From assembly GCF_000332035.1 (NCBI RefSeq), contig NZ_ALVY01000210.1, forward strand, positions 1 to 50,600: a stretch of 50,600 bases of DNA. The letters run 5' to 3'. Made by a program: the position numbers and the translations under genes. Under the pieces are notes generated by a model, which worked only from the letters and a program-made list of their open reading frames with translations, made no database searches and was not told the DNA's origin. Shown here in pieces: positions 33,043 through 47,012 of this stretch; position 1 is the stretch's first letter, and the number at the start of each line of letters is the position of its first letter. Source of the stretch: Gloeocapsa sp. PCC 73106. Lineage in GTDB: Bacteria; Cyanobacteriota; Cyanobacteriia; Cyanobacteriales; Gloeocapsaceae.

Positions 33043-34758
33043 CTAAACCCTTACACCTGCGAGAATTGCCTGTAACTCATCGCCTTGTAAGACTTCTTGC
33101 TCGAGTAAAACTTGCGTTGTCGACTCTAATAAATCGCGATTAAGTTTCAATATAGCTAAAGCCTTAGCGTAAGCTTCATCGATGAGATGCTTGACTTGGC
33201 GATCAATTTCTACCGCTACCTCCTCGCTGATGGGACGACGAGAAGCACTATCTTCTAAAAAGCGCGCCGAATTCTTCTCAAAAGCTACAGGACCTAATGT
33301 ATTACTCATTCCGTATTGAGTAACAGCGCGTCCCGCCAAATCCGTCACCTTTTGGATATCATCACTAGCGCCAGTAGAAACCTTACCAAAAATTAGCTCT
33401 TCTGCAGCGCGTCCCCCCAATAAAGTGGCTAGTTGTCCCCGTAATTCATCTTCTAACAATAAAAAGCGCTCTTCCTGAGGCATTTGTAGAGTGTAGCCCA
33501 AAGCACCCAAACCGCGAGGAACGATAGAGATTTTAGCAACTTTGGTACTTCCTGGCATAATCGCACCCACTAAAGCATGACCCACCTCATGGTAGGCTAC
33601 GATTTGACGTTCCATGGGACTCAGAATACGAGATTTTTTCTCTAAACCCGCTACTACACGCTCAAAGGCTTCGCCAAAATCCTTCATTAAGACTACCTGA
33701 CGATTGACACGAGCCGCCAGTAGAGCAGCTTCATTGACGAGATTAGCTAAATCAGCGCCCACAAATCCAAAAGTTTGCTGAGCGATCGCCTCGAAATCTA
33801 CATCTTCACCCAAAGCCACACCACGACCGTGTACTTGTAGAATTGCCAAACGACTGCTTTTGTCAGGACGATCTACTAACACTTGGCGATCGAAGCGACC
33901 AGGACGACGTAAAGCCGCATCCAAAATTTCTGGACGATTAGTAGCCCCTAGTACTATTACCCCCTCATTACCGTTAAAGCCATCCATTTCCGTGAGTAAT
34001 TGATTGAGGGTTTGTTCTCGCTCATCATTACCCAGATTGGGATTGTTACTGCGGCTTTTACCGATCGCGTCTAGTTCATCGATAAAGACAATACAAGGCG
34101 CTTGGCGTTTAGCTCGATTGAATAAATCTCGTACTCGTGAAGCACCTACACCTACATACACTTCGACAAATTCTGAGCCAGACATACTCAAAAAAGGAAC
34201 ACCCGCTTCTTGAGCAACCGCTTTAGCTAGTAAAGTTTTACCCGTTCCTGGAGGTCCGACTAAAAGGACGCCTTTAGGGATTTTCGCGCCAATTTTTCGG
34301 TATTTGTCCCCATTAGAAAGAAAATCAACAATTTCCTGTAGTTCTGCTTTAGCTTCATCTATTCCCGCGACATCAGCAAAACTCACCCCAGTTTTACCCT
34401 GATTGTACACAGAGGGTCGACTTTTATTCATACCCGTACCGACAGCCCCAGAATTACTGAGTTTCATCAAGAAAGCACAAGTTCCCGCGAGGACACCTGC
34501 AGAAAGTAAAAGCGCCACCACATTCTCGGTGGTATTAGCAGCGGCTAAATTGGTATACTCTACGTTCTGACTTTCTAATAAGCTATACAGCTCTTCTTTA
34601 GAGCCAAACAGTCGAGTAGAGTACATCTGGTCATCAAATTGAGGTTTAAGACTGTATTCGAGGCGATCGCCGTGAAAAACCACTCGTTGCACTTGAGCAG
34701 ATTTAACTTGTTCGATAAATTTAGGGTAAGCCGAAAGTCTGGGAGTTGATGTTTTCAT
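33043..34758 (-). CDS. ftsH: FtsH-family AAA+ zinc metalloprotease, N-terminal helix missing
   Basis: From ATG 34758 the protein is 571 residues. It has one clear membrane helix (about 79-97), a AAA+ module with Walker A GPPGTGKT (168-175) and Walker B VFIDELDA (Asp227, Glu228), an SRH region with ATNRPEILD and RRPGRFD, and the protease motif HEVGH (390-394). Cyanobacterial FtsH proteins are usually 600-630 residues with two membrane helices bracketing the lumenal domain; the first is absent here while the lumenal-domain sequence ([15 protein letters not shown]) remains. An in-frame stop lies just upstream, so no simple extension restores it. It degrades membrane and soluble proteins, such as damaged D1. 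It is divergent from chlI. Confidence 0.9.
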   Translation of the reverse strand: MKTSTPRLSAYPKFIEQVKSAQVQRVVFHGDRLEYSLKPQFDDQMYSTRLFGSKEELYSLLESQNVEYTNLAAANTTENVVALLLSAGVLAGTCAFLMKLSNSGAVGTGMNKSRPSVYNQGKTGVSFADVAGIDEAKAELQEIVDFLSNGDKYRKIGAKIPKGVLLVGPPGTGKTLLAKAVAQEAGVPFLSMSGSEFVEVYVGVGASRVRDLFNRAKRQAPCIVFIDELDAIGKSRSNNPNLGNDEREQTLNQLLTEMDGFNGNEGVIVLGATNRPEILDAALRRPGRFDRQVLVDRPDKSSRLAILQVHGRGVALGEDVDFEAIAQQTFGFVGADLANLVNEAALLAARVNRQVVLMKDFGEAFERVVAGLEKKSRILSPMERQIVAYHEVGHALVGAIMPGSTKVAKISIVPRGLGALGYTLQMPQEERFLLLEDELRGQLATLLGGRAAEELIFGKVSTGASDDIQKVTDLAGRAVTQYGMSNTLGPVAFEKNSARFLEDSASRRPISEEVAVEIDRQVKHLIDEAYAKALAILKLNRDLLESTTQVLLEQEVLQGDELQAILAGVRV

Positions 34759-34814
34759 TTCCAAGCATAATTACTACTACTTTAATTCTGCAACTACATA
34801 CCTTAATTGCAACA

Positions 34815-34828
34815 GCGGAGATTTCCGC
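34815..34828. promoter_or_regulatory. Small hairpin in the ftsH-chlI divergent spacer
   Basis: GCGGA (34815-34819) and TCCGC (34824-34828) form a perfect 5-bp inverted repeat with a 4-base loop. It lies in the 149-bp spacer that must hold promoters for both genes. Function is unknown. Confidence 0.3.
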
Positions 34829-34907
34829 ACTATTAGCAGGGTTCTCCACCGCTTTAAACCCAGCAATATGGCAAAATGAAGAATGTTAAATAAAATAAAC
34901 TAATAAG

Positions 34908-35975
34908 ATGACAGCTACAGTAGCAGCACCTGACAAAACCCGTCGCCTCGTTTTTCCCTTTACCGCAATCGTGGGACAAGCAGAAATGAAACTAGCACTG
35001 CTACTAAACGTGATCGACCCCAAAATTGGAGGGGTAATGATTATGGGCGATCGCGGTACAGGTAAATCTACCACCATTCGCGCTCTGGCTGATTTACTCC
35101 CAGAAATCGACGTCGTCGCAGGAGATCCCTTTAACTCCGATCCCCAAGATCCCGAACTGATGAGCGATGAAATCAGAGAACAAATAGCACAAGATCTACC
35201 CATCACCATCACCCAGAAAAAGGTTCCCATGGTAGACTTACCCCTAGGCGCTACCGAGGATCGAGTTTGCGGCACAATTGACATTGAAAAAGCCCTTTCT
35301 GAAGGAGTCAAAGCCTTCGAACCAGGATTACTAGCCAAAGCTAATCGCGGTATCCTCTACGTAGACGAAGTTAACCTACTCGATGATCACCTGGTAGACG
35401 TTTTACTCGATTCCGCTGCCAGTGGTTGGAACACCGTAGAGAGAGAAGGTATTTCCATTCGTCATCCTGCTCGTTTTGTTCTAGTTGGTTCAGGTAACCC
35501 AGAAGAAGGAGAACTACGTCCCCAACTCCTCGATCGCTTCGGTATGCACGCCGAAATTCATACCGTCAAAGAACCAAACTTACGCGTACAAATCGTCGAA
35601 CAAAGAGCCGCTTTTGATCAAGAACCCCAGCTTTTTAGTCAAAAATATCAACAAGAACAAATCGAACTCCAGGAACAGCTAATACAAGCCCAGAAAGTTT
35701 TACCTGAAGTCTATCTTGATTATGAACTGAGACTCAAAATCTCTCAGGTTTGTTCTGAACTCGACGTAGACGGACTCAGAGGAGATATCGTCACCAATCG
35801 TGCTGCTAAGGCTTTAGCCGCTTTTGAATATCGTGCAGTCGTCACTGTAGATGATATTCGCCGGGTTATTACCCTGTGTTTACGTCACAGACTGCGTAAA
35901 GATCCTTTAGAATCTATAGATTCCGGTTATAAAGTCCAAAAAGTTTTTGATCGAGTTTTCGGTCTAGAAAGTTAA
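34908..35975 (+). CDS. chlI: Magnesium chelatase ATPase subunit I
   Basis: The 355-residue AAA+ ATPase drives insertion of Mg into protoporphyrin IX together with ChlD and ChlH, the first committed step of chlorophyll synthesis. Walker A is GDRGTGKST (47-55). Other family blocks are [42 protein letters not shown] (Walker B), [19 protein letters not shown], and an [17 protein letters not shown]-terminal block. Length and sequence are typical. It is divergent from ftsH and followed after 2 bases by the MlaF-like ATPase gene, so the transporter genes are probably on its transcript. Confidence 0.96.
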   Translation: MTATVAAPDKTRRLVFPFTAIVGQAEMKLALLLNVIDPKIGGVMIMGDRGTGKSTTIRALADLLPEIDVVAGDPFNSDPQDPELMSDEIREQIAQDLPITITQKKVPMVDLPLGATEDRVCGTIDIEKALSEGVKAFEPGLLAKANRGILYVDEVNLLDDHLVDVLLDSAASGWNTVEREGISIRHPARFVLVGSGNPEEGELRPQLLDRFGMHAEIHTVKEPNLRVQIVEQRAAFDQEPQLFSQKYQQEQIELQEQLIQAQKVLPEVYLDYELRLKISQVCSELDVDGLRGDIVTNRAAKALAAFEYRAVVTVDDIRRVITLCLRHRLRKDPLESIDSGYKVQKVFDRVFGLES

Positions 35976-35977
35976 TC

Positions 35978-36775
35978 ATGACCACACCTAACCCTAATGC
36001 TAAAGAGCCTCTCGTTGAATTAAAGGGCGCTTGTAAAGCCTTTGGTAGTAACGTTATCCTCGATGAAGTAGATTTAACTATCTACCGAGGCGACGCCCTA
36101 GGGCTAATTGGTCCTTCTGGGACGGGAAAATCCACGATTCTACGCCTAATCGCGGGATTATCACCCTTAGATAGCGGTAAAGTTTACATCAAAGGCAAAG
36201 AAAGATTGGGTCTAGCTGAAGATGAGCAAAGCCCCATGGCTATGAGTTTAGTCTTTCAGCAATCCGCTCTCTTTGACTCTTTGACTGTGGGAGAAAACGT
36301 CGGTTTTATCCTCTATGAACACTCTAATTTATCTCAACAAAAAATTCAGGACTTAGTAGAGCAAAAATTACAAATGGTGGGGTTAGGGGGAATTAGTCAT
36401 CTTTATCCCGCCGAACTATCCGGGGGAATGCGCAAGCGAGTCAGTTTCGCTCGAGCGATTATGTCAAATCCAGAAAGACCCGAGGATAAACCAGAAATTC
36501 TACTATATGATGAACCGACAGCGGGATTAGATCCCATCGCTTCAACGGTAATTGAAGATTTAGTCCGACAAATACAACGAGATTTTGCGTGCAATACGTA
36601 CGTAATGGTCTCTCATCAAGAAAGCACGATACGACGTACAGCAGAAAGAATAATTTTTCTCTATCAAGGTAAAATTCAGTGGACAGGTACTTTTGCGGAA
36701 ATGAAAACCACAGATAATCCTCTAGTCAGACAGTTTTGTAGCGCAAGTACCACCGGACCAATTAAAGTGAGGTAA
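35978..36775 (+). CDS. MlaF-like ABC transporter ATPase
   Basis: The 265-residue ATPase has Walker A GPSGTGKST (45-53), signature LSGGMRKRVSFARAI, Walker B LLYDEPTAGLDP and a His switch in VSHQES. The GGMRKR signature and its MCE-protein neighbour place it in the MlaF/TGD3 group. These energise transport of lipids between outer and inner membranes, and in plants between ER and chloroplast. No MlaE-type permease gene lies next to it here, so that subunit must be elsewhere. It starts 2 bases after chlI and is followed by the MlaD-like gene after 7 bases. Confidence 0.9.
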   Translation: MTTPNPNAKEPLVELKGACKAFGSNVILDEVDLTIYRGDALGLIGPSGTGKSTILRLIAGLSPLDSGKVYIKGKERLGLAEDEQSPMAMSLVFQQSALFDSLTVGENVGFILYEHSNLSQQKIQDLVEQKLQMVGLGGISHLYPAELSGGMRKRVSFARAIMSNPERPEDKPEILLYDEPTAGLDPIASTVIEDLVRQIQRDFACNTYVMVSHQESTIRRTAERIIFLYQGKIQWTGTFAEMKTTDNPLVRQFCSASTTGPIKVR

Positions 36776-36782
36776 TTATTAA

Positions 36783-37988
36783 ATGACATCGCGATCAACC
36801 CGAGAAGGTTCAGTCGGTTTATTGATTCTATTGGGAATTTTTACCATAGGGGCAGCTATATACTGGTTAAAAGATGTTCGCTTCGGTCAAACTACCTACC
36901 AAATTAATGTCGATTTTCCCCAAGCCAATGGGGTGGGTCGGGGAACTCCCGTGCTTTTCCGTGGGGTACAAGTCGGTAGAGTAGTTTCTGTTACACCCAA
37001 GACTAACGGTATCGAAGCTAAACTAGAAATCACCCCAGGGGAATTACGTATGCCTCCTGAGTTATTGATTGAACCTAGTCGTCAAGGTTTAATCGGTGAA
37101 GCAGTGGTAGAAATTACCCCATCAGTGCTTATTTCAGACGACATCGGCACTATGACACCGATTAGCCCCGATTGTGACTCCCAAGTAATCGTCTGCGATG
37201 GCGATCGCCTGACAGGACGCGCTTCAGGACAGGTACTCAATAGTTTAGCTCAACTCGCTGAACTCTACGGCGATCCAGAATTTTTCGAAAATTTCACTAA
37301 CGCCCTCGCCAGTTTATCTGTAGCCTCAGAAGAAATCGTTACTCTCTCGCGAGATCTTTCGGCATTCACCGAGGTATTGGAAACAGAAGTTAAACAATTG
37401 GGCGTTAACGCCAATCAAATTACTGCCAGTATCAACGGAACCGCCGACAATATCAACAACTTGACCAAAGAAGTAGCACTTGTCACTAATAACCTTAACG
37501 ATTTAATCGTCAATAACAGTGACAATATCACCACCACCATCGCTAGTATCAATCAAAGCAGCGACGAATTGGGTCTATTGGTTGCCGAACTCAGACCAAC
37601 GATCGCTCAACTCAATAGCACTCTAACCGATAGCGATATCACTCAACTACTCAATAATCTCGAAGTTCTCAGCGCCAATTTGCGGGACTTTAGCGACCAA
37701 CTCAGTAGCGAAACCAACATACTGACCATACAACAACTTCTCGATTCAGCCAGAGCGACTTTTGCTAACGCTGAAAAAATCACCGCGGATCTCGATCAGT
37801 TAACAGGCGATCCTCAATTTCGTGATAACGTCAGAAGATTAGTAAACGGCTTGAGTCAACTCGTTTCTTCAACCGAACAATTAGAACAAAGAGTCCAAAC
37901 CGCACAAGTCCTCAACACCGTTGCTTCACAACTAGAGACCAAAGAATTAAGCAAACCGATTCTCACTAAACCAGTCAAAAATTATTGA
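36783..37988 (+). CDS. MlaD/MCE-family lipid transport protein
   Basis: The 401-residue protein has an N-terminal membrane helix (about 10-28) followed by a single MCE domain (about 36-115) with GTPVLFRGVQVGRV and PSRQGLIGEAVVEITP. A long helical C-terminal region (about 150-395) is rich in Asn, Leu and Ser heptads. MCE proteins form hexameric rings or tubes that carry phospholipids across the periplasm, and the plant homologue TGD2 does so for the plastid envelope. The gene follows the MlaF-like ATPase by 7 bp, with GAGG upstream of the ATG. It ends 65 bp before ndhC. Confidence 0.9.
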   Translation: MTSRSTREGSVGLLILLGIFTIGAAIYWLKDVRFGQTTYQINVDFPQANGVGRGTPVLFRGVQVGRVVSVTPKTNGIEAKLEITPGELRMPPELLIEPSRQGLIGEAVVEITPSVLISDDIGTMTPISPDCDSQVIVCDGDRLTGRASGQVLNSLAQLAELYGDPEFFENFTNALASLSVASEEIVTLSRDLSAFTEVLETEVKQLGVNANQITASINGTADNINNLTKEVALVTNNLNDLIVNNSDNITTTIASINQSSDELGLLVAELRPTIAQLNSTLTDSDITQLLNNLEVLSANLRDFSDQLSSETNILTIQQLLDSARATFANAEKITADLDQLTGDPQFRDNVRRLVNGLSQLVSSTEQLEQRVQTAQVLNTVASQLETKELSKPILTKPVKNY

Positions 37989-38053
37989 GCTTACGTTAAG
38001 CGATTTTAAGATAAACTTGACATTATACGTACAAAAGAGGTAATTAGCCTAAA

Positions 38054-38416
38054 GTGTTTGTCCTTAGTGGTTACGAATATTTACTAGGTTTTCTTTTTGT
38101 CAGCAGTTTGGTGCCTATCCTCGCTCTGACCGCTTCAAAACTCCTCAGACCCAGTGGCGGTGGTCCAGAAAGACGAACTACTTATGAGTCGGGAATGGAA
38201 CCCATCGGTGGCGCTTGGATTCAGTTTAACATTCGCTATTATATGTTCGCCTTGGTGTTCGTGGTTTTTGACGTAGAAACCGTCTTTTTATACCCTTGGG
38301 CTGTCGCTTTCAATAGCTTAGGACTATTTGCTTTTATCGAAGCCCTAATTTTTATCGCTGTCCTGGTGATTGCTCTAGTATACGCCTGGAGAAAAGGCGC
38401 TTTAGAATGGTCTTGA
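38054..38416 (+). CDS. ndhC: NAD(P)H-quinone oxidoreductase subunit 3
   Basis: The 120-residue protein begins at a GTG with [15 protein letters not shown] and has three membrane helices, with [20 protein letters not shown] in the conserved loop and [12 protein letters not shown]. NdhC corresponds to complex I subunit ND3 and lies where the membrane arm meets the quinone site. It is the first gene of the conserved ndhC-ndhK-ndhJ cluster. AGAGG lies 13 bases upstream of the GTG, a little far; no better start exists. Confidence 0.96.
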   Translation: MFVLSGYEYLLGFLFVSSLVPILALTASKLLRPSGGGPERRTTYESGMEPIGGAWIQFNIRYYMFALVFVVFDVETVFLYPWAVAFNSLGLFAFIEALIFIAVLVIALVYAWRKGALEWS

Positions 38417-38454
38417 GGAACACTTCTGTTAACCCGTAAATTAAATAAAAACCC

Positions 38455-39195
38455 ATGAACCCTAATTTAACCTTTGAACGACAACAGACCGAAAAAATTC
38501 TTAACCCCATTGATCACGGTCAAGTAACCCAGGATTTATCGGAAAATGTTATTTTGACTACAGTAGATGACTTGCACAACTGGGCGAGATTATCGAGTTT
38601 ATGGCCTCTACTCTACGGCACAGCTTGCTGTTTCATCGAATTTGCTGCTCTAATTGGCTCCCGCTTTGACTTTGACCGTTTTGGTTTAGTACCTCGTTCT
38701 AGTCCCAGACAAGCCGATTTAATTATCACCGCAGGGACAGTAACTATGAAAATGGCTCCCGCTTTAATTCGTCTCTACGAACAAATGCCAGAACCAAAAT
38801 ACGTGATCGCTATGGGCGCCTGCACGATCACTGGAGGTATGTTTAGCACCGACTCTCCCTCAGCAGTCAGAGGTGTAGATAAACTTATCCCAGTAGATGT
38901 TTATATACCCGGTTGTCCACCTCGTCCAGAAGCGATTATCGACGCTATTGTTAAACTGCGCAAAAAAGTAGCTAACGAGTCAATTCAAGAAAGAGCTTGG
39001 AAACTAGAGCAAACTCATCGCTATTACAGCCTCACTCATAATCTCAAACCAGTGGCGCCGATCCTCACAGGTAAATATCTCCAATTACCTACCCAGCAAG
39101 CACAACCTGCAGAATTGACCTCAGGAGAACGGCTACCGTTATCTTCAAAATTAATGCAACCCCAACAGGAGGAAATAAATAGTGACGGACAATAG
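38455..39195 (+). CDS. ndhK: NAD(P)H-quinone oxidoreductase subunit K
   Basis: The 246-residue protein binds the terminal iron-sulfur cluster N2 through Cys58, Cys59, Cys123 and Cys154, seen in [15 protein letters not shown] and [10 protein letters not shown]. It also has [15 protein letters not shown], all typical of NdhK/NuoB. It passes electrons to plastoquinone in NDH-1. It lies 38 bp after ndhC and its end overlaps ndhJ by 14 bp. The C-terminal about 50 residues are variable and rich in Pro and Gln. Confidence 0.97.
   Translation: MNPNLTFERQQTEKILNPIDHGQVTQDLSENVILTTVDDLHNWARLSSLWPLLYGTACCFIEFAALIGSRFDFDRFGLVPRSSPRQADLIITAGTVTMKMAPALIRLYEQMPEPKYVIAMGACTITGGMFSTDSPSAVRGVDKLIPVDVYIPGCPPRPEAIIDAIVKLRKKVANESIQERAWKLEQTHRYYSLTHNLKPVAPILTGKYLQLPTQQAQPAELTSGERLPLSSKLMQPQQEEINSDGQ
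39167..39172 (+). promoter_or_regulatory. Ribosome binding site for the GTG start of ndhJ
   Basis: A perfect AGGAGG lies 9 bases before GTG 39182, inside the end of ndhK. It supports the 14-bp overlap. Confidence 0.8.
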
Positions 39196-39685
39196 CGCCG
39201 AATTAGTTCCCAGTGGTAAAATTGCCGGCTGGCTACAAGAAAATGGCTGGGAATACGAAGCTTTAGCCTCAGATCATCTAGGTGTCGAACTGGTCAAAAT
39301 TGAACCGGAATTACTATTACCTATTGCTAAAGCACTCTATGATCTAGGCTTTAATTATTTGCAATGTCAAGGTGCTTATGATCTAGGCCCGGGAAAAGAA
39401 TTGGTCAGTTTCTATCATTTGTTGAAACTCGATGATAATGCATCTAATCCTGAAGAAATAAGACTCAAAGTTTTTTTACCTCGAGATAACCCCAGAGTTT
39501 CCTCGGTTTACTGGATCTGGAAAGCCGCTGATTGGCAAGAAAGAGAAAGCTACGATATGTACGGTATTATTTATGAAGGACACCCTAATCTCAAAAGATT
39601 GTTAATGCCAGAAGATTGGGTAGGTTGGCCCTTGCGGAAGGATTATATTTCTCCTGATTTCTACGAATTGCAGGACGCCTATTAA
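39182..39685 (+). CDS. ndhJ: NAD(P)H-quinone oxidoreductase subunit J
   Basis: The 167-residue protein matches NdhJ (complex I 30-kDa/NuoC-like), with [50 protein letters not shown] and [19 protein letters not shown]. It is a hydrophilic-arm subunit facing the cytoplasm. The start is a GTG within ndhK, preceded by AGGAGG at 9 bases. It is the last gene of the ndhCKJ cluster; a hairpin follows 15 bp after the stop. Confidence 0.97.
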   Translation: MTDNSAELVPSGKIAGWLQENGWEYEALASDHLGVELVKIEPELLLPIAKALYDLGFNYLQCQGAYDLGPGKELVSFYHLLKLDDNASNPEEIRLKVFLPRDNPRVSSVYWIWKAADWQERESYDMYGIIYEGHPNLKRLLMPEDWVGWPLRKDYISPDFYELQDAY

Positions 39686-39700
39686 TCCCTAAATAGATCA

Positions 39701-39738
39701 AAAGGCTGTAGAGCGGATTATCTGCAAATACAGCCTTT
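39701..39738 (+). terminator. Hairpin terminator after ndhCKJ
   Basis: AAAGGCTGTA (39701-39710) and TACAGCCTTT (39729-39738) form a perfect 10-bp stem. The loop itself contains a smaller GCGGA/TCTGC pairing. Only a short T-rich stretch follows, so it is a moderate terminator. It separates ndhCKJ from the Pho box and the sugar operon. Confidence 0.65.
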
Positions 39739-39762
39739 ATTGTTAATTAAAAAGTCTTGTTA

Positions 39763-39804
39763 GTTAATTTATTCTTAATTTGTTCTTAACCTAAATCTTA
39801 AGTT
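39763..39804 (+). promoter_or_regulatory. Pho box: direct repeats for a PhoB/SphR-type regulator
   Basis: Four 8-bp repeats read GTTAATTT (39763), CTTAATTT (39774), CTTAACCT (39785) and CTTAAGTT (39797). The first three start every 11 bp and the fourth after 12. The cyanobacterial Pho box is described as at least three PyTTAAPyPy(T/A) repeats with 3-bp spacers. The middle two match fully, and the outer two deviate at one base each or in spacing. It lies 170 bp upstream of the pgm ATG and 25 bp past the ndhJ hairpin. I could not place a convincing -10 box at the expected distance; TATAAC at 39864-39869 is the closest candidate. Confidence 0.65.
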
Positions 39805-39973
39805 GTTAAAAAAAATTGAAGTTTTCTACAAACAAAAAACCAGGGTGTTAATCTTAGCGAAAGTATAACAAAACTAACAATGCAAAAAAGCTAGAGTTTT
39901 GTTAAAACAATAAAGAGATTATTACGCAAGCTGACGTAGTAAACGTTAATAGAAATATTTGGGTAAAAAAATT

Positions 39974-41644
39974 ATGGCGATCGCAAAAGGAGACACAAAT
40001 ATAAGTCCCTTGGCTGGGTTACCAGCTCCCGCTGACATCATTATTGACGTTAGCCAATTGCAGCAACAGTACTATAGTCTCAAGCCAGATCCCCAAGATC
40101 CCTTACAAAAAGTAAGCTTTGGTACATCTGGTCATCGCGGCTCGGCGGCAAAAGCGACATTTAATGAAGCTCATATTCTAGCTATGTCTCAAGCGGTAGT
40201 AGAATACCGTCGTAGTCAAGGTATCGACGGACCTCTGTTCATGGGAATGGATAGTCACGCTCTATCAGCACCCGCCCAAAGAACAGCCCTAGAAGTATTA
40301 GCAGCCAATGGAATAGAAGTCTACTTAGCCAAAGAAGAAGGAAACACCCAATACACCCCGACACCAGTAGTATCTCACGCCATTCTTGCCTATAACAAAA
40401 ATAGAAAACAAGGACTAGCTGACGGACTAATTATTACCCCATCCCATAACCCACCCACAGACGGTGGGTTTAAATATAATCCCCCTTCAGGAGGACCCGC
40501 GGGGACAGAAATCACCAAAGTAATCCAAGATAGAGCAAACGAGTTACTCAGTAACGATAACCGAGAAGTAAAGCGCATGAGCTATGAACAAGCTCTCAAA
40601 GCTAGTACTACTCATTATTTTGATTTTGTCACTCCCTACGTCAACGATTTAGAAAACATCATCGACATGGAAGTGATTCGCAGCTCTGGGGTCAAGATTG
40701 GTATCGATCCTCTAGGTAGTTCTAACGTAGGTTACTGGCAACCGGTAATCGCCCGCTACGGAATCAACGCTACCGTGGTTAACCCCAAAGTCGACCTAAC
40801 TTTTAGCTTTATGACGGTAGATTGGGACGGCAAAATCCGGATGGATTGTTCTTCTCCTTACGCCATGGCTAACCTGGTAAAACTTAAAGACCAGTATGAT
40901 GTAGCTTTTGGCAACGATACAGACTCCGATCGCCATGGTATAGTTACCCCGAGTCTGGGACTAATGAATCCCAATCACTTCCTCGCCGTATCGATTTGGT
41001 ATCTATTTTCCCAACGCACCAATTGGTCATTTAGCAGTGCGATCGGCAAAACCGTAGTTAGTAGCAGTCTGATTGACCGAGTAGCTAAAGACATCGGCAG
41101 ACTATTATACGAAGTCCCCGTAGGCTTTAAATGGTTCGTAGACGGTTTACTCGACGGTTCCCTAGGATTTGGCGGTGAAGAAAGCGCTGGAGCTTCTTTT
41201 TTGCGCAAAGATGGCACAGTTTGGACCACCGATAAAGATGGTATCATCATGGGCTTACTAGCGGCAGAAATTACAGCTCGCACCGGCAAAGATCCTGGAC
41301 TACATTACCAAGATTTAACCGCTAAATTAGGTAAATCTTACTACACCAGAATCGACTCTCCTGCTACTCCCGCAGAAAAAGCCGGGTTAAGTAAACTATC
41401 TCCAGAACAAGTTAAAGCCACAACCCTAGCAGGGGACACCATTACCGCTAAACTAACCAACGCTGATGGTAATAACGCGTCCATTGGGGGCTTAAAAGTG
41501 AGTACCAATGATGGTTGGTTCGCCGCTCGTCCCTCAGGTACAGAAAACGTTTATAAAGTCTACGCCGAAAGTTTCAAAAGTGAAGAACATCTAGAACTGA
41601 TTCTAGAAGAAGCTCAACAAATCGTAACCAACGCGATCGCCTAA
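39974..41644 (+). CDS. pgm: Phosphoglucomutase (alpha-D-glucose-1,6-bisphosphate dependent)
   Basis: The enzyme interconverts glucose-1-phosphate and glucose-6-phosphate, linking glycogen to the sugar phosphate pool. From ATG 39974 it has 556 residues. The phosphoserine loop is TPSHNP with Ser157, the metal loop is NDTDSDRHG, the sugar-binding loop is GGEESAG and the phosphate-binding loop is [10 protein letters not shown]. The start region [10 protein letters not shown] is typical of the bacterial Pgm group. A TTG at 39959 could add five residues but has no better support. It is the first gene of a six-gene operon; eno starts 12 bp after the stop. Confidence 0.94.
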   Translation: MAIAKGDTNISPLAGLPAPADIIIDVSQLQQQYYSLKPDPQDPLQKVSFGTSGHRGSAAKATFNEAHILAMSQAVVEYRRSQGIDGPLFMGMDSHALSAPAQRTALEVLAANGIEVYLAKEEGNTQYTPTPVVSHAILAYNKNRKQGLADGLIITPSHNPPTDGGFKYNPPSGGPAGTEITKVIQDRANELLSNDNREVKRMSYEQALKASTTHYFDFVTPYVNDLENIIDMEVIRSSGVKIGIDPLGSSNVGYWQPVIARYGINATVVNPKVDLTFSFMTVDWDGKIRMDCSSPYAMANLVKLKDQYDVAFGNDTDSDRHGIVTPSLGLMNPNHFLAVSIWYLFSQRTNWSFSSAIGKTVVSSSLIDRVAKDIGRLLYEVPVGFKWFVDGLLDGSLGFGGEESAGASFLRKDGTVWTTDKDGIIMGLLAAEITARTGKDPGLHYQDLTAKLGKSYYTRIDSPATPAEKAGLSKLSPEQVKATTLAGDTITAKLTNADGNNASIGGLKVSTNDGWFAARPSGTENVYKVYAESFKSEEHLELILEEAQQIVTNAIA

Positions 41645-41656
41645 AGGAGAAAAATC

Positions 41657-42946
41657 ATGTACATCGAAGATATCATCACTCACGAAGTCTTAGACTCTCG
41701 CGGTAACCCCACCGTAGAAGCCGTTATCACTCTAGAAGATGGAACCACAGGGAGTGCTATAGTGCCTTCGGGAGCATCTACCGGAGAAAAAGAAGCGGTA
41801 GAACTCAGAGATGGAGACCCTAAACGTTACCAAGGTAAAGGCGTTCTCCAAGCGGTCGAAAACGCTAATACTAAACTCGTCCCCGCTTTGATTGGGATGG
41901 ATATTACCGAGCAAAGAGCGATCGACCAAGTTATGTTGGAAATCGATGGCACAGATAATAAAGCTAATATTGGTGCTAATGGGATGTTGGCTATCTCCCT
42001 AGCGGCTGCTAAAACCGCAGCTAAGTACTTAGATCAGCCCTTATATCGCTATATGGGTGGTACCAACGCCTCACTATTACCAGTTCCCTGTTTGAATGTG
42101 ATCAATGGTGGAGCCCACGCCGATAATACCGTTGATTTCCAAGAGTTTATGATCGCTCCCCACAACGCTCCTAGCTTCGCTGAATCGATTCGTATGGGGA
42201 TAGAAACCTTTCATGTACTTAAATCTCTCCTCAAGAAAAAAGGACTCAGCACCGGGATTGGAGATGAAGGCGGTTTTGCACCCAATTTGAAATCCAACGT
42301 AGAAGCGATCGAGTTGATTTTAGAAGCGATTACCGTCGCAGGTTATAAACCAGGGGATGATATCTCTCTGTGTTTAGATCCAGCTGTATCTGAAATGTCC
42401 AAAGAAGACAGTCAAAAATACGTTTTCTTCAAATCCGATAAATCGGTGAAAACCTCAGAAGAAATGGTGGAACTCTGGAAAAGTTGGATCGAACAATACC
42501 CCATCGTTTCTTTAGAAGACGGTATGGGCGAAAACGACTGGGAAGGTTGGAAAATGCTCACCGACGCCATTGGTGACAAAGTAGAACTAGTGGGAGATGA
42601 TTTATTCTGTACTAACCCCACAATACTCGCCGACGGTATTAAAGCAGGAATCGCTAATTCCATCCTGATTAAAGTGAACCAAATCGGTACTCTTACAGAA
42701 ACCCTAGACACCATGGAATTGGCAAAAAGAAACAGTTACAAGTGCTTCGTTTCCCATCGCTCTGGAGAGACAGAAGATACAACTATTGCCGACTTAGTAG
42801 TAGCTACCAGCGCGGGTAAAATCAAAACTGGTTCAGGTTGTCGCGGAGAACGCATCGCCAAATTCAACCAATTACTGCGCATCGAACGAGAATTAGGAAA
42901 TTCAGCTCGTTTTGCCGGTATTTCTGCTTTTAAATCGAAACTCTAG
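41657..42946 (+). CDS. eno: Enolase
   Basis: The 429-residue enzyme converts 2-phosphoglycerate to phosphoenolpyruvate. Hallmarks include [51 protein letters not shown] with the Mg-binding acids, GDDLFCTN, and [15 protein letters not shown] carrying the active-site Ser-His pair. AAAGGAG lies 8 bases before the ATG. Length and sequence are normal. It sits between pgm and pgi, spaced 12 and 6 bp, an arrangement I do not know from other cyanobacteria. Confidence 0.97.
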   Translation: MYIEDIITHEVLDSRGNPTVEAVITLEDGTTGSAIVPSGASTGEKEAVELRDGDPKRYQGKGVLQAVENANTKLVPALIGMDITEQRAIDQVMLEIDGTDNKANIGANGMLAISLAAAKTAAKYLDQPLYRYMGGTNASLLPVPCLNVINGGAHADNTVDFQEFMIAPHNAPSFAESIRMGIETFHVLKSLLKKKGLSTGIGDEGGFAPNLKSNVEAIELILEAITVAGYKPGDDISLCLDPAVSEMSKEDSQKYVFFKSDKSVKTSEEMVELWKSWIEQYPIVSLEDGMGENDWEGWKMLTDAIGDKVELVGDDLFCTNPTILADGIKAGIANSILIKVNQIGTLTETLDTMELAKRNSYKCFVSHRSGETEDTTIADLVVATSAGKIKTGSGCRGERIAKFNQLLRIERELGNSARFAGISAFKSKL

Positions 42947-42952
42947 GGATAT

Positions 42953-47004
<4,052 letters not shown>

Positions 47005-47012
<8 letters not shown>

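Noticed and set aside
34840-34907. Hydrophobic minus-strand peptide ([12 protein letters not shown]) upstream of ftsH as its missing helix
   Set aside because: It is in another frame, ends in a stop about 90 bases before the ftsH start, and overlaps the chlI upstream region; no single indel is visible that would join it convincingly.
34886-35338. Minus-strand 150-codon frame over chlI
   Set aside because: It is antisense to conserved chlI codons; Ser/Ile-rich composition is that of a shadow frame.
38018-38046. TTGACA upstream of ndhC as a promoter
   Set aside because: The matching -10 position would fall within about 10 bases of the GTG start, leaving no leader for the ribosome site.
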